The notes: generated by a model not told the origin, from the letters alone. Positions 1 through 12,356 are shown, counted from the first letter of the stretch. The stretch is 64,000 nucleotides of DNA from Arachis hypogaea (GCF_003086295.3 NC_092043.1:44358884-44422883); one strand, 5' to 3'. Program-made: numbers and translations.

Positions 1-302
1 ATTCAATAATTTTTTAATTATTAAATTATAATTTTACTAAAATTTTTGTTAACAATTATTTTTATATTTTATTATTAATTTTTTATATCAATATTTATTA
101 TTTTAACATTAAATAAAAAAATCTTACTGTTGTTAATGTATATAATAATTATTATATATTGATATAATATCTTATTAAAATTTTTTATTTAATATTAAAA
201 TAATATATATAGATATCAAAAAATTAATAATAAAATATAAAAAAAATTGTTAACGAAAATTTTGGTAAAATTATAATTTAATAATTAAAAAATTATTAAA
301 AA
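1..302. repeat. AT-rich foldback (long inverted repeat)
   Basis: The two ends of this stretch are imperfect reverse complements. The left arm begins near base 7 and the right arm ends near 302, each about 110-125 nt, around a short centre near 150. Both arms carry the landmark 'GTTAAC' next to A/T runs. This is the form of a foldback MITE; the left end may lie outside the window, so no target duplication can be judged. Confidence 0.55.
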
Positions 303-639
303 GTATTTTAAAAATATATATAATTATTAATTTTTTAAAAATATAATTTAATCAATAAAAAAATAATTAATTAAAGATTATTTTAGTAAGTAAAATTTAA
401 TAATAAAAAATAAAATTTTGTTAACGAATATTTTTTTTTAAAAAAATTATTTTTTCTTAAAAAAATAGATAAAGTTAACATTAGTTAATACAAAAAGTTT
501 AAAATGAATTAAAGAGGAGAATGTACATTTATAAAATACAGGAAAAATGAGTGTCATTTTAGCATCTCGCAGGAGAAGGAAGTAGAATTTTCTCAAATAT
601 TATTTATTTATTTTTATCAAAATTTATGAAAAAATATAT
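303..639. other. AT-rich sequence without a gene
   Basis: I see no gene, RNA or bounded repeat here; it is low-complexity A/T sequence. Confidence 0.5.
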
Positions 640-1078
640 ATTAAAAATAATAATTATATTAATTTATAAATTTATAAAAAAAATATAGAATTATAAATAA
701 ATATAAATAATCATATCAAATATTTTTGAAATTTACAAAACTTATTGTGTAATTATAAATTTATTTTTAACAATTTTAGCTTGAAAATTAGATTGAATGG
801 ATAACATATATTTTTAATAGATCAAATGCTATTTTTATATTTTCTTGTTTTGTACATTTATTAATAATGTGTAATATGTGAAATGAGATTTCACCTAATT
901 TGCAAGAATGAAATTTTACCTAACATATAAAGAATATTAAAAAGAGAGGATTTTTTAAATAAATAAAAAAAACATTTTTTTGAAACAATTTTTTTTTAAT
1001 TTTAATTTCTAGCGTTTTTTAGAACGAGTTGTTCGCACTCCAAATTCTCCCTTCTTAAACTATTATCATCATTTCTAA

Positions 1079-1453
1079 GGTTGCTTTTGTTTATAAAGAC
1101 AGAACACTAACATATAGAATACAAAAATATAAAATCATGTTTGAGATATGGACAGAAACATTATATCAAAAGATACTGAATTAGTATATTTTGTGTCTAT
1201 TCCGACAGGAAAGACAACAAAAGACACGGCTTATTTTTATTTTATATTTCTTAATTTTTTATAATTATATTTTTTATTATTATATTTTTTCTCAATTTTT
1301 TTGAATGAAAAAAATGAGAATAAATTAGATTTTTATAATTTATTCTAGTTTATCACCAAATAAAATACAAAAATATAAAATTTTGTATTTCTATCTTTTG
1401 TGTCTTGTTATTAGTGTCTTAATTTATCTTGTTCTCAAAAACAAATACAGCCC
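1079..1453. mobile_element. Tourist-like (PIF/Harbinger) MITE
   Basis: The left end reads GGTTGCTTTTGTTTATAAAG. The right end, reverse-complemented, reads GGGCTGTATTTGTTTTTGAG, and the similarity continues inward with indels (ACACTAA, then ATACAAAATATA-like runs). The left flank is TAA, the usual Harbinger target, but the right flank is AAG, so the duplication is not preserved. It lies in the stretch that separates blocks a and b of copy A. Confidence 0.55.
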
Positions 1454-1884
1454 AAGAGTACAGAGGAGTACACAAAAAATACACAGACAATCATGGCTTC
1501 TTCAATATTACGGGTGACAATAGCAACCACTATCATAGTTTCAAAAAATATAGGTACATGGGTATATACTATATTTATTGTTTAACAAGAATTTTTTTTA
1601 TTATAAATTAAAAAAATTATTATTTCTCCTAAAAAATACGATTTATTTCTGTGTATTCTTGTATACATGTATATATTCTGAAAATAATGATAATAGTTGT
1701 CATTATTCATTGTTGTGAAGTTTAAAAATTTGAGTCAGCCAATTATTTATTTTTGAGAATTTAAAGTGAAGTTAGCTAGAAGATGCAATAAATTTGCCAA
1801 AAATTTTAAAAAATATATCCTTATATTTAAAGTTAAAAAATTATTATTAGAAATAATACTTTTTAATTTATTTTTAAAAAATCA
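1454..1884. other. Non-coding interval between MITE and block b
   Basis: No gene is supported. A 60-codon open frame at 1429-1611 straddles the MITE end and has no coding character. This stretch has no counterpart in copy B of the duplication, so it is probably inserted DNA. Confidence 0.4.
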
Positions 1885-2969
1885 CAAAATTTAACAATGG
1901 ATTATTTAACATAATTTCTATTTTCACATAATCTATTTATATGTTTATCCAATCAACGTTTCAATGATAAAAAGGTTTATGTCCTAAATTCATATATGCT
2001 GTCCATATTCATTGATTACGTAACAATCTGAATATTCGTAATTAGCCTCATTGGCAGAAAACAGAGAATGAAACTTTTAGTTCTCTGTCACACAATTTGA
2101 GAATAAATGTCTTATCTGCAGCACATATTTGCCATATAAGCGGAGATCTTCCAATATGCTTGTAGAGATAGCATGACACGATGATTTTTGCAGTCAACAT
2201 CACAGAATTTTATAAAATAAGATATCATTGAAATTAGAGAATGTTTTCTGTGAAAAAAATATTTTTATTTTTTAAAACGTTGAACAATCATGAAACAAAA
2301 TGTCAAATAAAGGGTTGGGATAATATTTATACAGTAATTGTTAAAAATATTAGTTTTGACTCAAAGTTTAATATATTTGTACACTGATTTAAGTTGGTTT
2401 GATTAGACCAAATATTTAATGATCAATTTTTTTTAGACGAATTAATTTTTTTTTAACTTTGCGACACAAGCTGCACCCATATCCCACCCAAAAAAATACT
2501 GTAATACAAATTAATATTCCAATAAATAGCCTGAATAATTATTCATAGTCTAGCGAAAAACTACTCCGTATTTTAATTATCAAATACTACTTTATATTTT
2601 AATGAAATCCATATCCTCCTATACAACTTCATGAAAAAACTTGAAAGCTGACGAAAAAGAATTTATAATAAATTCCAAGTAATTTCAAGAATTATAATAA
2701 TTTGAAACTTGGTGTATGTAAAATATTTGTAAGTCTTTTTTAATTTATTATAATTTAAATTTACACCAAATTTAAGAGAGATGACTTTACAGAAAATTAA
2801 TAATAGAGATCACTATTAAAGTAAACAAATATTAATTAGTGTAATTAAACAAGAAGGTTGAAGATGGAATTGAGAATGAGGAGAAAAGTTGGAACGAGAT
2901 TGTAATAGAAGCCATTAATATTGTTAGTAAATAAAGCACCTGCATAAGTGATTTAGTGTTTGTTTAATA

Positions 2970-3800
2970 TTTGTTTGGATTGAGGTTTGTCAAAGAGTTT
3001 GAGTGATAGTTTTTTTTTGTAGAATTGATTTTAAGTAGTAGTGAGTTTATGTCAATATAATTTATGTTTAGTAATTTTATATTAAAATTGATTTTGATAA
3101 AATGAATATTGTCTAGTTAATATTAGTTAAAATCACTCTTAGATAGATAATTAGTTAATTATTAAAAGAGTATAATATTAAATTATGATATTATTTTTTT
3201 AAATATATTTAATCCTTTTTTATACTTCTTTTAGTATTTTTTATATAGTATTTTTTATAGTATTTTATTTTAGTATGTTATAATTTTTTATTATTGTAAT
3301 TTTTTAAGTATTTTTTATAATAAAAATTAATATTTATTTATTAAATTAAAAATAACATATAAAATAATATATTTTAATACTTTTTATAAATATTCTCAGT
3401 AATCTTAATTTTATTATTGTTGTAAGTTCTAACTTTTTATTAATTATATTTTTATTATTATTTATAATTGATTTTTTATTTAATTTATCATTTTTAATAG
3501 GAACAATAATACATATTATAAAAAATTAGAATAATGAACAATGCGCAAGAATTACAATGATAAATTTTACAATATCAAACAAAAAAATTGTATAATTATT
3601 TTAATATTCTCAATATTCTTTTATTTGTATTATTTTAGACGATAACATTTTATTACTTATGACTTTATTGTTATGTGTGATCAGTTTTTTATTTACTTCA
3701 TCATTTTTAATAAAATCAATAATTCATATTATAACAAACTTATAATAAAAATTTAATTAAAAAATAAAAAATTAAAATAGAAAATAAATTATTAAAAATG
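2970..3800 (-). repeat. Inverted copy of an AT-rich dispersed repeat
   Basis: Reverse-complemented, this stretch resembles the first part of the segment duplicated at 42770-43470 and 53060-53980. Shared landmarks are runs like ATCAAAATCAATTTT, AAATTACCAAACATAAAT and arrays of short 'AGTATTTTTTATA' units. It is a third, older copy in the opposite orientation. The interval 2240-2969 before it shows nothing I can name. Confidence 0.45.
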
Positions 3801-4141
3801 ATAAAAAAATTATAGAAAATTATTAAAACCAATAATGACCAGCAACAAATCTAAACGCACGTGAAATGAACGCAGATGAACGCAAAAGCTATCATTTCTT
3901 ACTTCAAATGAACGCGCTTTTAGGATACAAAATCACGTGAAAAGTTGTCAAACATTAAAAAACAGTGTTCAATGAACTTAAACACACTTCTATCCTTTTC
4001 CACGTGTTTGCCAAGCACATCCTTAATAGTAATAGTGTATCAAAAACCATAGTATCTTGTTTGAGCAGAATGAATACATCAATTAACGGAATTTTTAAAA
4101 AGTTATATACCAACATAATCCACAAAATACTAGTCTGATTA

Positions 4142-4335
4142 ATAAGAAAAGGAACTTCTAGCTTCGTCGCGATATTGGACCTGTAGATTGTGACTCGCTC
4201 AATTGAGATGACATCAAACACCTCAACACCTTCGGGCTTGAATTTGCACAGGCTAGCAAAGTCTGCCCAGCCTTCGAAAATAACACCGAAGTTACCGTCT
4301 CGTCTGTCACTAAATCTGATGTAGATGACTTCCAC
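4142..4335 (-). pseudogene. Coding fragment, possibly the C-terminal half of a B3-like domain
   Basis: A minus-strand frame in locally higher-GC sequence encodes RDGNFGVIFEGWADFA, followed by a K-P-E-G then V-F-D-V-I pattern. The order 'GW..F' then 'G....F..I' resembles the second half of plant B3 DNA-binding domains. There is no upstream half, no plausible start and no downstream continuation. It lies in the 4-kb block inserted into copy A, so capture by a transposon is plausible. The assignment is by eye and weak. Confidence 0.25.
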
Positions 4336-4599
4336 CTCAATGTGGTCGTGTACAAAGATGAGTGTGTGCCTCTAACCAATGAAGTTACAAATTAAATTAA
4401 ACAACAGCTAGTGACTATACTAACTAGTAAAATGAAATATGTATAGAAATGAGGATCCTCTAGCATATCATTCATAGATTTCTATTTCCAAAAATAACGA
4501 GTGAACTAGAACTGAATCATAAACCCTCAATCATAACAAAGGAGATGTATCTCATTATTAACCCATTGACCACCCATTAGAGTTATACAGATATTAATA

Positions 4600-5045
4600 T
4601 CTTATGAAGTAGTTATGATATAAGACAATAATCACATTAACATTTGATACGTAATATGTACCTCAGCCACCTATAAAACTCGGAACAAAAACAATAAAGT
4701 CGGACCCACGTATTTGAAAATAAGAAATGTGGTCAGCAAAATCTTATCACCCAAAACGAAATACGATAACCAACCTAGGATCTCGGACTTATCCGCAACA
4801 AATGAGCAAAACATCACCTATAAAGCCGAGTACATATCCTCGGCTAAAGATCAGGTTCTATTCTCAGATTTATATTCGCTTGACATATTCACTAAGACTC
4901 ATTATTGACTTGAGTATCGGAATATTTTTTGCAGATATTTCCGCCGCGGTGTCCAGTCCTGGCCGACGTATAGCTCTCCCTCCTTAACGACACCCCGCTT
5001 GGAATTGTTATAGCTCGACTACCCTCGTACGGACGAACCAACATT
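4600..5045 (+). repeat. LTR-like remnant of a gypsy element
   Basis: GC content rises and the text resembles LTRs of plant Tat elements: a TATA-like CTATAAAACTC near 4671, repeated 'CTCGG' words (4795-4860) and a downstream 'GCCGACGTATAGCTC' stretch. No protein-coding part adjoins it and I cannot set exact ends. Two short open frames here (4714-4908, 4727-4987) look accidental. Confidence 0.3.
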
Positions 5046-5439
5046 AATTAATAATTACTATTTTACCAAAAATCATCTAGTTGCATAATCAAAATAAATC
5101 AAGAACCTTGAATTTCACCATAAGTGACTTGTGAAAACCAAAAATCAATATTTTCTTAAAAGTGTCCGAATTCTACCGCTAAACTCCTAATCACACACAA
5201 CTGGAGAATACACCGTTTTGCTTTAAAAACACAAGAAAGCCAGGGATCTATCTATTACATTATCCAAGTATCAAATAAAATAGCACACATTAGACAAGAA
5301 TGGTTCAAGAACACTGGAAACATTGACAAATTCAGGGTTCAACCCAATTTCCTCCTTTGCCTCTCTCTTTGCAATGTCCCCATCATCCTTATTTTCTTCC
5401 TCTACTATACCATATTATCACCATAACAAAAATTCAAAA

Positions 5440-6060
5440 TTAATCTATTTGAGACAATTTCCCAAATAATTGACATGCAAACAAACAACACTCCCAAAAA
5501 ATACAGGACCTATTGGAGTGAAAGGAGAACTTAAAAGAGCGCTTAGTGAATATAACCCTAAGATCATCGACATCCCCTTTAAAGAGGCAGATCAAAACAT
5601 CAACTCTCTTTAGTCTAAACTTTTCAAGGTTCTGAGCCACTACTGTGGCCAAATCAGGAAATCCCACTTGGAAAACAACCTTACCGCTCCCACACTCTTC
5701 TTTATTGCTCTGTTCCTCAACATCCTCCGCAAAAGATGGTGGCTTGTAGAATTGGAGCTGTTGCGTCAAAGCTTGAAGCAATGGGCCACATCAACATAAA
5801 CCGCACAATAAAAAATCATAAATAACTCAATGTCATCGACATTATCAAATCGTAAATAACTCAACGTCATGGACACAACGTACTTGCATTCTTGGTTGCC
5901 CCATGTAGTCAATTGCCTTCCTTATGGGGAACCTTAAGTCGGCCAGATCCCGATCTATACTTTCGCGCCGTTCAATCACTCGATCTCTTCTACCGTGAAG
6001 CGCTGTCTCCTTCTATGGGTTCCAAACGAAGCTTGCCAATGATCCCAACCCAACTTGACC
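5440..6060 (-). pseudogene. Unrecognised degenerate coding fragment, two exon-like blocks
   Basis: On the minus strand, a block at about 5884-6000 encodes ESIDRDLADLRFPIRKAIDY then MGQPRMQ, followed by a possible GTACGT donor. A second block at 5577-5781 encodes LTQQLQFYKPPSFAEDVEE and later NLEKFRLKRVDVLICLFKGD. Both have amino-acid composition typical of real proteins, unlike the surrounding AT-rich sequence. A clean splice joining them cannot be built, because the phase at the only acceptor-like site leads to a stop. I do not recognise the family. A captured or decayed gene fragment is the simplest reading. Confidence 0.3.
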
Positions 6061-6993
6061 ATACCTATTAATGGATTTTGGTGCTTTCTTGTAATAAGAA
6101 ATTCTAAACTTTTTCCAAATTCCTACCAACCGTTACTCTGTTTTATTTGTGAATCAACCCATGTATTTTTTATTATTTGAGTTTACAACCTGGTACTTCA
6201 AGATCCAGATTATTCCTTCTCCACTGAAGAAAGTTCCTTGAAATCATTCAATCTTTTCACTTCTATAATTATGTTCCATTTAGGGATGAGAATAGATATC
6301 ATCAGTAGATTTTCTTCTCGAGCTCTATTTAGGAAAATGTTTTTTGTCCTTGTCTCATTTTTTTATGGATTTTTATATATTTTTTATTGGAGAGGTGGAT
6401 ATCTGTAGATATTCATATTTTTTTTATTTTTCGTGGTATTCTCCAATTCAATAGACCAATGACTAATTCGTCGCAGATCGAAACTCCATTTAAGGATTTG
6501 TCATTATTCAATGAGTTGTTGCATGCACAAGACGAATTTTGAACTCTGATACTTGCTTAAACATACCAAAGAGCTATAAATGGATATCAATCTTTAAAAC
6601 ATTTTAAAAAATTAACACAATTATAATATAATTCAATACAGTTAAGCTAAATTTATCATATTAAAACACAATGTATACACAAATGAAGATATTTTAGAAA
6701 TTTCACCCTTCGCAAAAATTTGATGGGTCCCCATCAAACAAGTACATCTACCCTTGTCCCCTTTTATTTGCGGAGGTAGGTCCCGTTTCATCTCGTAAAA
6801 ATATTTTTTTGGTCTTGTTAAATCTTTTATCGTAGGTAATATCTACGGTTACCTAATTTTACAGATGTATTTGTCATTCCTAATTCCATCTTTTTTCTAT
6901 TTTGTTGCTTTATTTTTTTAAAAATGTTATATATACACACACATACAGGGAATGTATTATATAAAAATGACATTCTTATATGACAGTGTGAGA

Positions 6994-7640
6994 ATCAAGG
7001 TTCTAAAAACGGGACCGAACTAGTTGGTTCAATCAGATTAACCAGAAACCAGTCATCTAATCGATCTGGTTGACCCCAAAATCGGCTTGCAAAAAATTGA
7101 TGAAAAATTGGTCAAATTGTTAGTTGACCGGTGAACTGACCGAACCGGTTAGGTTTTTAAAAGGATATGTTTTTTGCTATTGGCTCGAATGGTGTCGTTT
7201 TGGCGCAAAAAAAAAAAAAACCTTAATGAACCCACTCAACTCAATACCTGGTGACCCCAACCCCTTATGCTCTTGCGAAAACCTCACCCCATTACACTCA
7301 CCAACCACCACACAACCACACATGAACCCTAATTTTCGCCTCCAAGTTCCAATCTTCATTGAAGTCCATCGAAGGCCACCGTCCTTACTAGTCAACCACA
7401 ATCGACGCCGGCTCAGAGCTGCTATCATCGGGCAAAAGGATCTCCAACGGGCAGAAGGAAATCACCGTCGCGAATCGAAGCTGCTATCAGCGGCGTCGTC
7501 GGTTGGTCGTCTGAACTCCGAATCTTCCTGGTCAACATCGTTTGTTCGTATGGTCGTCGAAAGCTTCTCTGTCAACATCGATGGCATCTGTTCTGCCGTT
7601 GTGACCTAGATGCCTTCTCTGCATATGTTCTGCCTCTATG
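6994..7640 (+). mobile_element. Transposon-like block with a GGTTCTAAAAAC end
   Basis: The left end reads CAAGGTTCTAAAAACGGGAC, followed by clusters of ACCGG/GACCG words. A similar end in reverse orientation (GGTTTTCAGAACCTTG) closes a block at about 32965 inside an intron. The 161-codon open frame at 7124-7609 starts inside the GACCGGT cluster, has no domain I know and is probably not a gene. The right boundary is uncertain. Confidence 0.35.
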
Positions 7641-7664
7641 TCGTAGTGAGTTTCAATTACTTTT

Positions 7665-7960
7665 TTATTTTATTAACTAACTATATGAATTGATGCAGAG
7701 TTTTTTATTTGGTTAATTATAAGAATTGATGCAGAATTCTTTTACTAATTTAAATTCAGTTAATTTTTTTATTTGGTTAATTATATGAATTGATGCAGAG
7801 TTCTTTATTTAGTTAATTCAGTTCTTCTATTGCTTATGTAATTCAATCTTGGATTCTAAATTTTGCTGTAATTGTTGTAAACTTGTATTGGTTGCTGTAT
7901 GCCTATATGTAATTCAATTTTGGATTCTGAATTTTGCTATAGTTGTTTAATTCACTAATT
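7665..7960 (+). repeat. Imperfect tandem repeat
   Basis: The phrase GGTTAATTATATGAATTGATG (shown in part: TTATATGAATTGATGCAGAG) occurs three times between about 7680 and 7805, with spacing of about 50-70 bp. Then 'AATTCAATCTTGGATTCT' recurs twice, at about 7841 and 7912. No gene is supported. Confidence 0.5.
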
Positions 7961-8584
7961 TGTAATGGCTTGTCATTCTAATCGCCGGCTTCTGTCAACG
8001 TCATTGTCGGATATCTTGAGTTCTTGGGTTTTTGTTTTTTTCAATTACTTTTTTATTCAATAAAAAATTTAGTCTAAATTTAAAAGTAATAATTATATTA
8101 ATTTATAAGGTTATAAAAAATGTAAAACTATAAATAAAAGTAAAATAAATATAAATAATTATATCAAATATTTTAGAACACTTTATAATCTATGAAATTT
8201 ATTGTGTAATTATAAATTTGTTGTTAATAATTTTAGCTTGAAAATTAGATTGAACGGATAAGTAAATAACATTTGTAATCTCATAAATGCTATTTGTATT
8301 TTTTTTGCTGTACATTTTTAATACTAATATGCAAAATGGGATTTCACGTAATATGCAAGAATGGAATTTTACCTAAGATATAAAGAACATTGAAAATAAA
8401 AGTTAACAATGAATTATTGAACATCTTTTTGCTTTCACAAAATTTAATTTTTTTTTTGTTTCTCATCGTATTCGTTACTTTGACAAGTTAAAGATTAATT
8501 TGTTATAATATTAAACTATATTTAAAAATTTATCGTTGACGAATTGCGAATTTACGACCCACACTCATTCGTTACATAAGACAA

Positions 8585-9345
8585 TTTCCAGTAGAGAACT
8601 CATTCTAGTCCCTATTTATGGCGCACCTGTCACAAAAAATAACTCCATACCAGCTTTTGCATCATTACCAGTAAATAGAAATTTAAAGAATCTCTCTTTT
8701 CTCCATTAGAAGGAACTAACTTTAGTTCCTATTGTGGTCCCACTTAATTAATTAATTAAAGTAATTAAAATTAATATAATTATTATTTTTTATAATAATA
8801 TTATTTAAATTTATAAATTTAAAATAATTTAATATTATAAAATATTAAAATAAATAACTTAAATTTGATTAGTATTTTAAATTTTATAAATAAAAATAAA
8901 TAATCTAACTAAAAATTATTTTATAATACGTAAAAATTAAATTTATTTTCTATGTAAAATAAATTTAATTAATTATGATTTAATATAACAATATAAATAA
9001 TATTTGATATTGATTTAACATAATTATTTATATTAATTATAATTTAATACAACTAATTATTAAATAATTAATTAAATAGATATATAAGTATTTAATATAA
9101 TAAATTATTATAATTATTAATAAATTAATTATAATTTAATTATTTAATATATATTTAATATATTTTTTATATTTTTTATTAATTTACCACATGATATGAT
9201 TTTATTGGTTGTTGTAAGTTCCTGTTTAGAGGGACTCTCAACTTTGATCCACGTGAAGAGCCTTCCTTTTCTTTTCACTCCAATGATAATTGAGTCCCTA
9301 TATGTCAGAAGAAGAACTCTATTTCTTAGCATTGGAGTTGTTCTA
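8585..9345. mobile_element. AT-rich insertion inside block b of copy B
   Basis: The copy A sequence across this point (GTAACAATCTGAATATTCG, near 2020) is continuous. In copy B the words TAAGACAAT and TAACAATCT lie about 770 bp apart and flank the extra DNA, which could be a decayed target duplication of about 9 bp. The inside is nearly pure A/T. The ends are weakly inverted (AGAGAACTC against GAGTTCT). I see no coding sequence. Confidence 0.4.
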
Positions 9346-9421
9346 ACAATCTAATTATACGTAATTAATCTCGATGGCAGAAAATGAAAATTAGATATTT
9401 GACATTTATTGTCAGTATGAA

Positions 9422-9765
9422 GTGAACATAAATATCATACCTGTGGCACATGTTTACCATACACGCATTCATCTTTCAGCATGCCACGTAGGGATATCAT
9501 GACATGATGTGTGAACATAAAAACCATACATATGGCACACCGCACATGGTTACCATACACCGATACACGCATTCATCTTTCAGCATGCCACGTAGAGATA
9601 TCATGACATGATGTGTGAACATAAATACCATACATATGGCACACCGCACATGTTTATCATACACGCATTCATCTTTCAGCATGCCACGTAGGGATATCAT
9701 GACATGATGTGTGAACATAAAAACCGTACATATGGCACACCGCGGGATAGCATGACATGAAGTTT
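9422..9765 (+). repeat. Minisatellite of about 3.5 units (89-104 bp)
   Basis: Units start with GTGAACATAAA at 9422, 9511, 9615 and 9711 (partial) and end with ATCATGACATGATGT. Each full unit carries GCATTCATCTTTCAGCATGC and a palindromic-looking CATGACATG. Units alternate between AAATACC and AAAAACC variants, which suggests higher-order duplication. A single diverged unit stands at about 2090-2190 in copy A. The 98-codon open frame at 9497-9793 is only the repeat read through. Confidence 0.8.
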
Positions 9766-9833
9766 TTGCTGTCAGTATTACAGAATTCTCCAAAATGATA
9801 TATCATTCAAATCATTCCATTTTTTTGGGGTTA

Positions 9834-10553
9834 ACCACCAAAATAATTTTTGAATTATTTAAATACTGATAAAAATATATTTAAATTTTATTATTAATAA
9901 AAATATTTTTAAATAATTTTAAAATATAATAATAATATTTAATAATAAATATATATTTTTAAAAAATATTTTAAAAATTAAATTTCGATGTGATTGTTTA
10001 AAAATATTATTAATTATTAAGAAAAAAATTACAAAAAAATATATTCAGTAAAAAATTATTAAATTTTAAAAATAATAATATTTTATTTTTTTAATTATAT
10101 TTTCAAAAAATTATATCAAAATTTAATCTCTAATGTATTTTTAATACATATTTAATATTAGATAATTTTACAAAAAAATTAACATTAAATATGTATTTTT
10201 CAAAAAATATATTAGAGATTAAATTTTGATATAATTTTTTACAAACATGATTAGAAAAATGAGATATTATTATTCTTAAAATTTGGTGATTTTTTAAGTA
10301 TATATTATTTTATAATTTTTTTAAAGTATTACTAGTTAACAAAAAAATTATAAAAAAATATATACTTAATAAAAAATTACCAATTTTTATGTATAATAAT
10401 ATCTTATTTTTATAATCATGCTAAAAATTATATCAAAATTCGATTTTTAAGGCATTTTTTGAAAATATATATTTATTATTGAATATTATCAATAATAAAA
10501 TTTAAGTGTATTTTTGTCAGCGTTTAAATAATTCGAAAATATTTTTTGTAGTT
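9834..10553. mobile_element. Non-autonomous element with ~60-bp terminal inverted repeats
   Basis: The left end (from ACCACCAAAATAATTTTTGA) and the right end reverse-complemented (from AACTACAAAAAATATTTTCG) align over about 60 bp, both reaching TTAAATTTTATTATT. The interior holds a second inverted repeat at about 10095-10245 (AGAGATTAAATTTTGATATA on one side). It separates blocks b and c of copy B. It has no coding capacity; I cannot name the family and no target duplication was identified. Confidence 0.6.
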
Positions 10554-11830
10554 CACTCATTTTTCTACTTTTATAATTATATTCCATCTGGAGATGACAG
10601 TGAATGTCATAGGCAGAGACGAATTTAGAGAAACCAACATAATTATATTTAATATCTACAAATTTTAACAATATATTTTCTAGTTCAATAATTAAAGTGA
10701 GATATTTTATACTCCAAAACAAGAATTCAAATTTCATTTCATACATTTTAAATTTATTTTCTTTTGTTCATTCAATTTTTTTGGTAATTCTTTTATCTAT
10801 TATTATATAAAAATACTTTAATTTTTATAATAATTCTTAATTAAATGTAATAAGAAAATATATACATAAAAATAAATTAAATTAAATTTTATTTTTTATG
10901 ATATTAAAATAAAAATATATTAAATGAATTATTTATTAATATGAATATATCTTATATATTATATTATTAATTTATTTTAAATACATGTATTAAAAGTATT
11001 AGAGAAATAAATTTATATTATTTATATTATATTTTTTATAATACAGATAAAAAACAGAATTTTATGAAAAAAATTTTGGTATAAATGATTTTTTTAAAAT
11101 TAATTTTAGCTTAAAATAATATTAAAAAATACAATTTTTTTATTAAAACTTTCGGTTTTAATATAGTACTTTCAATTTTTTATTTCTAACCCCTTTTTTA
11201 TAAGACTTTTGGATTCGTCATTGGTTATAAAGAATGTTTTCGTTCCAATCTCTATTTAAAAAAAAAATGTTTCTTGTCTTTGTCTTATTTTTTATATGAG
11301 TTTTTATTAAATTCTCTCTATATTAAAATGCCTATAGATATTTATATTTTTTATTTTTGATGATATTTTTCAATTTAACAAACTAATGATTAATTTGTTG
11401 TAAATCGAAACTCCATTTAAAAATTTATTATTATTCAATAGATTGTCGCATGCACAAGACTAAATTTAAACTCTGATATTTACTCTAGCGGACTAATAAT
11501 CAATTTTTAAAAAAACATTTAAGAAAATTAACACAGTTATAATATAATTCAATACTATTAAGCAAAAATTATCATATTAAAACACAATCCAAACACAAAT
11601 GAAGATATTTTAAAAATTTCACACTTTTTGAGAATTTGATGAATCTCCATCTGACTTTTATTCCCTTTTTGTTTACAGAGGCGGGTTTCGTTCCGTCCCG
11701 TGAAAATATTACGTATCTCATTAAACCCCTTGTCTTAGATAATGCTTGCGGTTATTCAATTTTGTGGGTATTTTTGATATTTCCAATTCAATCTTTATTT
11801 TTTGTTGTTTTATTTTTTTATGTTATATAT

Positions 11831-12356
11831 ATAAAAATCAGTCACTAATTTTGTCTATATTTATAAATATATAATATTACTCCTTCATTTTTAAAAATAT
11901 CAGTTACTTTCTACTTTTTTCATTTGTTACAAGTTATTTATCATTTTTTAATTTAAAAAAATACTCTGTTAAAAATTTCTTATTATACCGTTTTACATAT
12001 TTATAATATCTATAATTTATTAAACCAATTTTAGTCTATATTTTATCTTTATTTTTATTTTAACCTGTCAATATTATTTTAATGAGTCAATCTTCTACAA
12101 TGAAGATGATTTTTTCAATGCCTCTAATGTATATAAGAGTAGTCATCAAAAAGAGGCAGAATATTGAGAAGATCAAGTAGTGAAAAGAAAATGGATGTTA
12201 GTGGAGTATTTGGTAACGTAAAAGTGAGAAGGATATAGAGTAGTTATTAATGGAGAGAGAAAAATATTTATAGTGAATAGTGATACAAAGTTAATTTTGT
12301 ATTTCTATTCTTATTATTTGAATTTTTAATAAAAATTAATTAGTGTACTAGAATTA
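11831..12356. other. Interval without a recognisable feature
   Basis: AT-rich sequence with no supported gene. The 70-codon frame at 11636-11848 lies in block c and is not shared as an open frame by copy A. Confidence 0.4.

Larger units (their letters stand above)
640..6930. repeat. Diverged tandem duplication, copy A (interrupted)
   Basis: Three blocks of this stretch recur in the same order at 8080-11830. Block a is 640-945 (matching 8080-8395), block b about 1885-2235 (matching 8400-8575 plus 9345-9800), block c about 6230-6930 (matching 10555-10607 plus 11222-11830). The blocks in copy A are separated by about 0.9 kb (945-1885, holding a MITE) and about 4 kb (2240-6230, holding LTR-like and coding debris), both absent from copy B. 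Identity is moderate with many indels, so the duplication is old. The ancestral unit may itself be an old element. Confidence 0.65.
8080..11830. repeat. Diverged tandem duplication, copy B (interrupted)
   Basis: This is the partner of 640-6930, with blocks a, b and c in the same order. Here the blocks are split by insertions absent from copy A: an element at about 8585-9345, a minisatellite at 9422-9765, a 720-bp terminal-inverted-repeat element at 9834-10553, and a further block at about 10607-11222. The last starts with GGCAGAGACGAATTTAGAG and ends with a reverse-complement match, CCAATGACGAATCC. Block c also has a partial third relative at about 16870-17030. Confidence 0.65.

Noticed and set aside
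7124..7609. 161-codon open frame on the plus strand
   Set aside because: It starts in transposon-like GACCGGT repeats, has no domain or codon signature I recognise, and has an equally long shadow on the other strand.
9497..9793. 98-codon open frame on the minus strand
   Set aside because: It is the minisatellite read through; the same peptide phrase repeats with the DNA unit.
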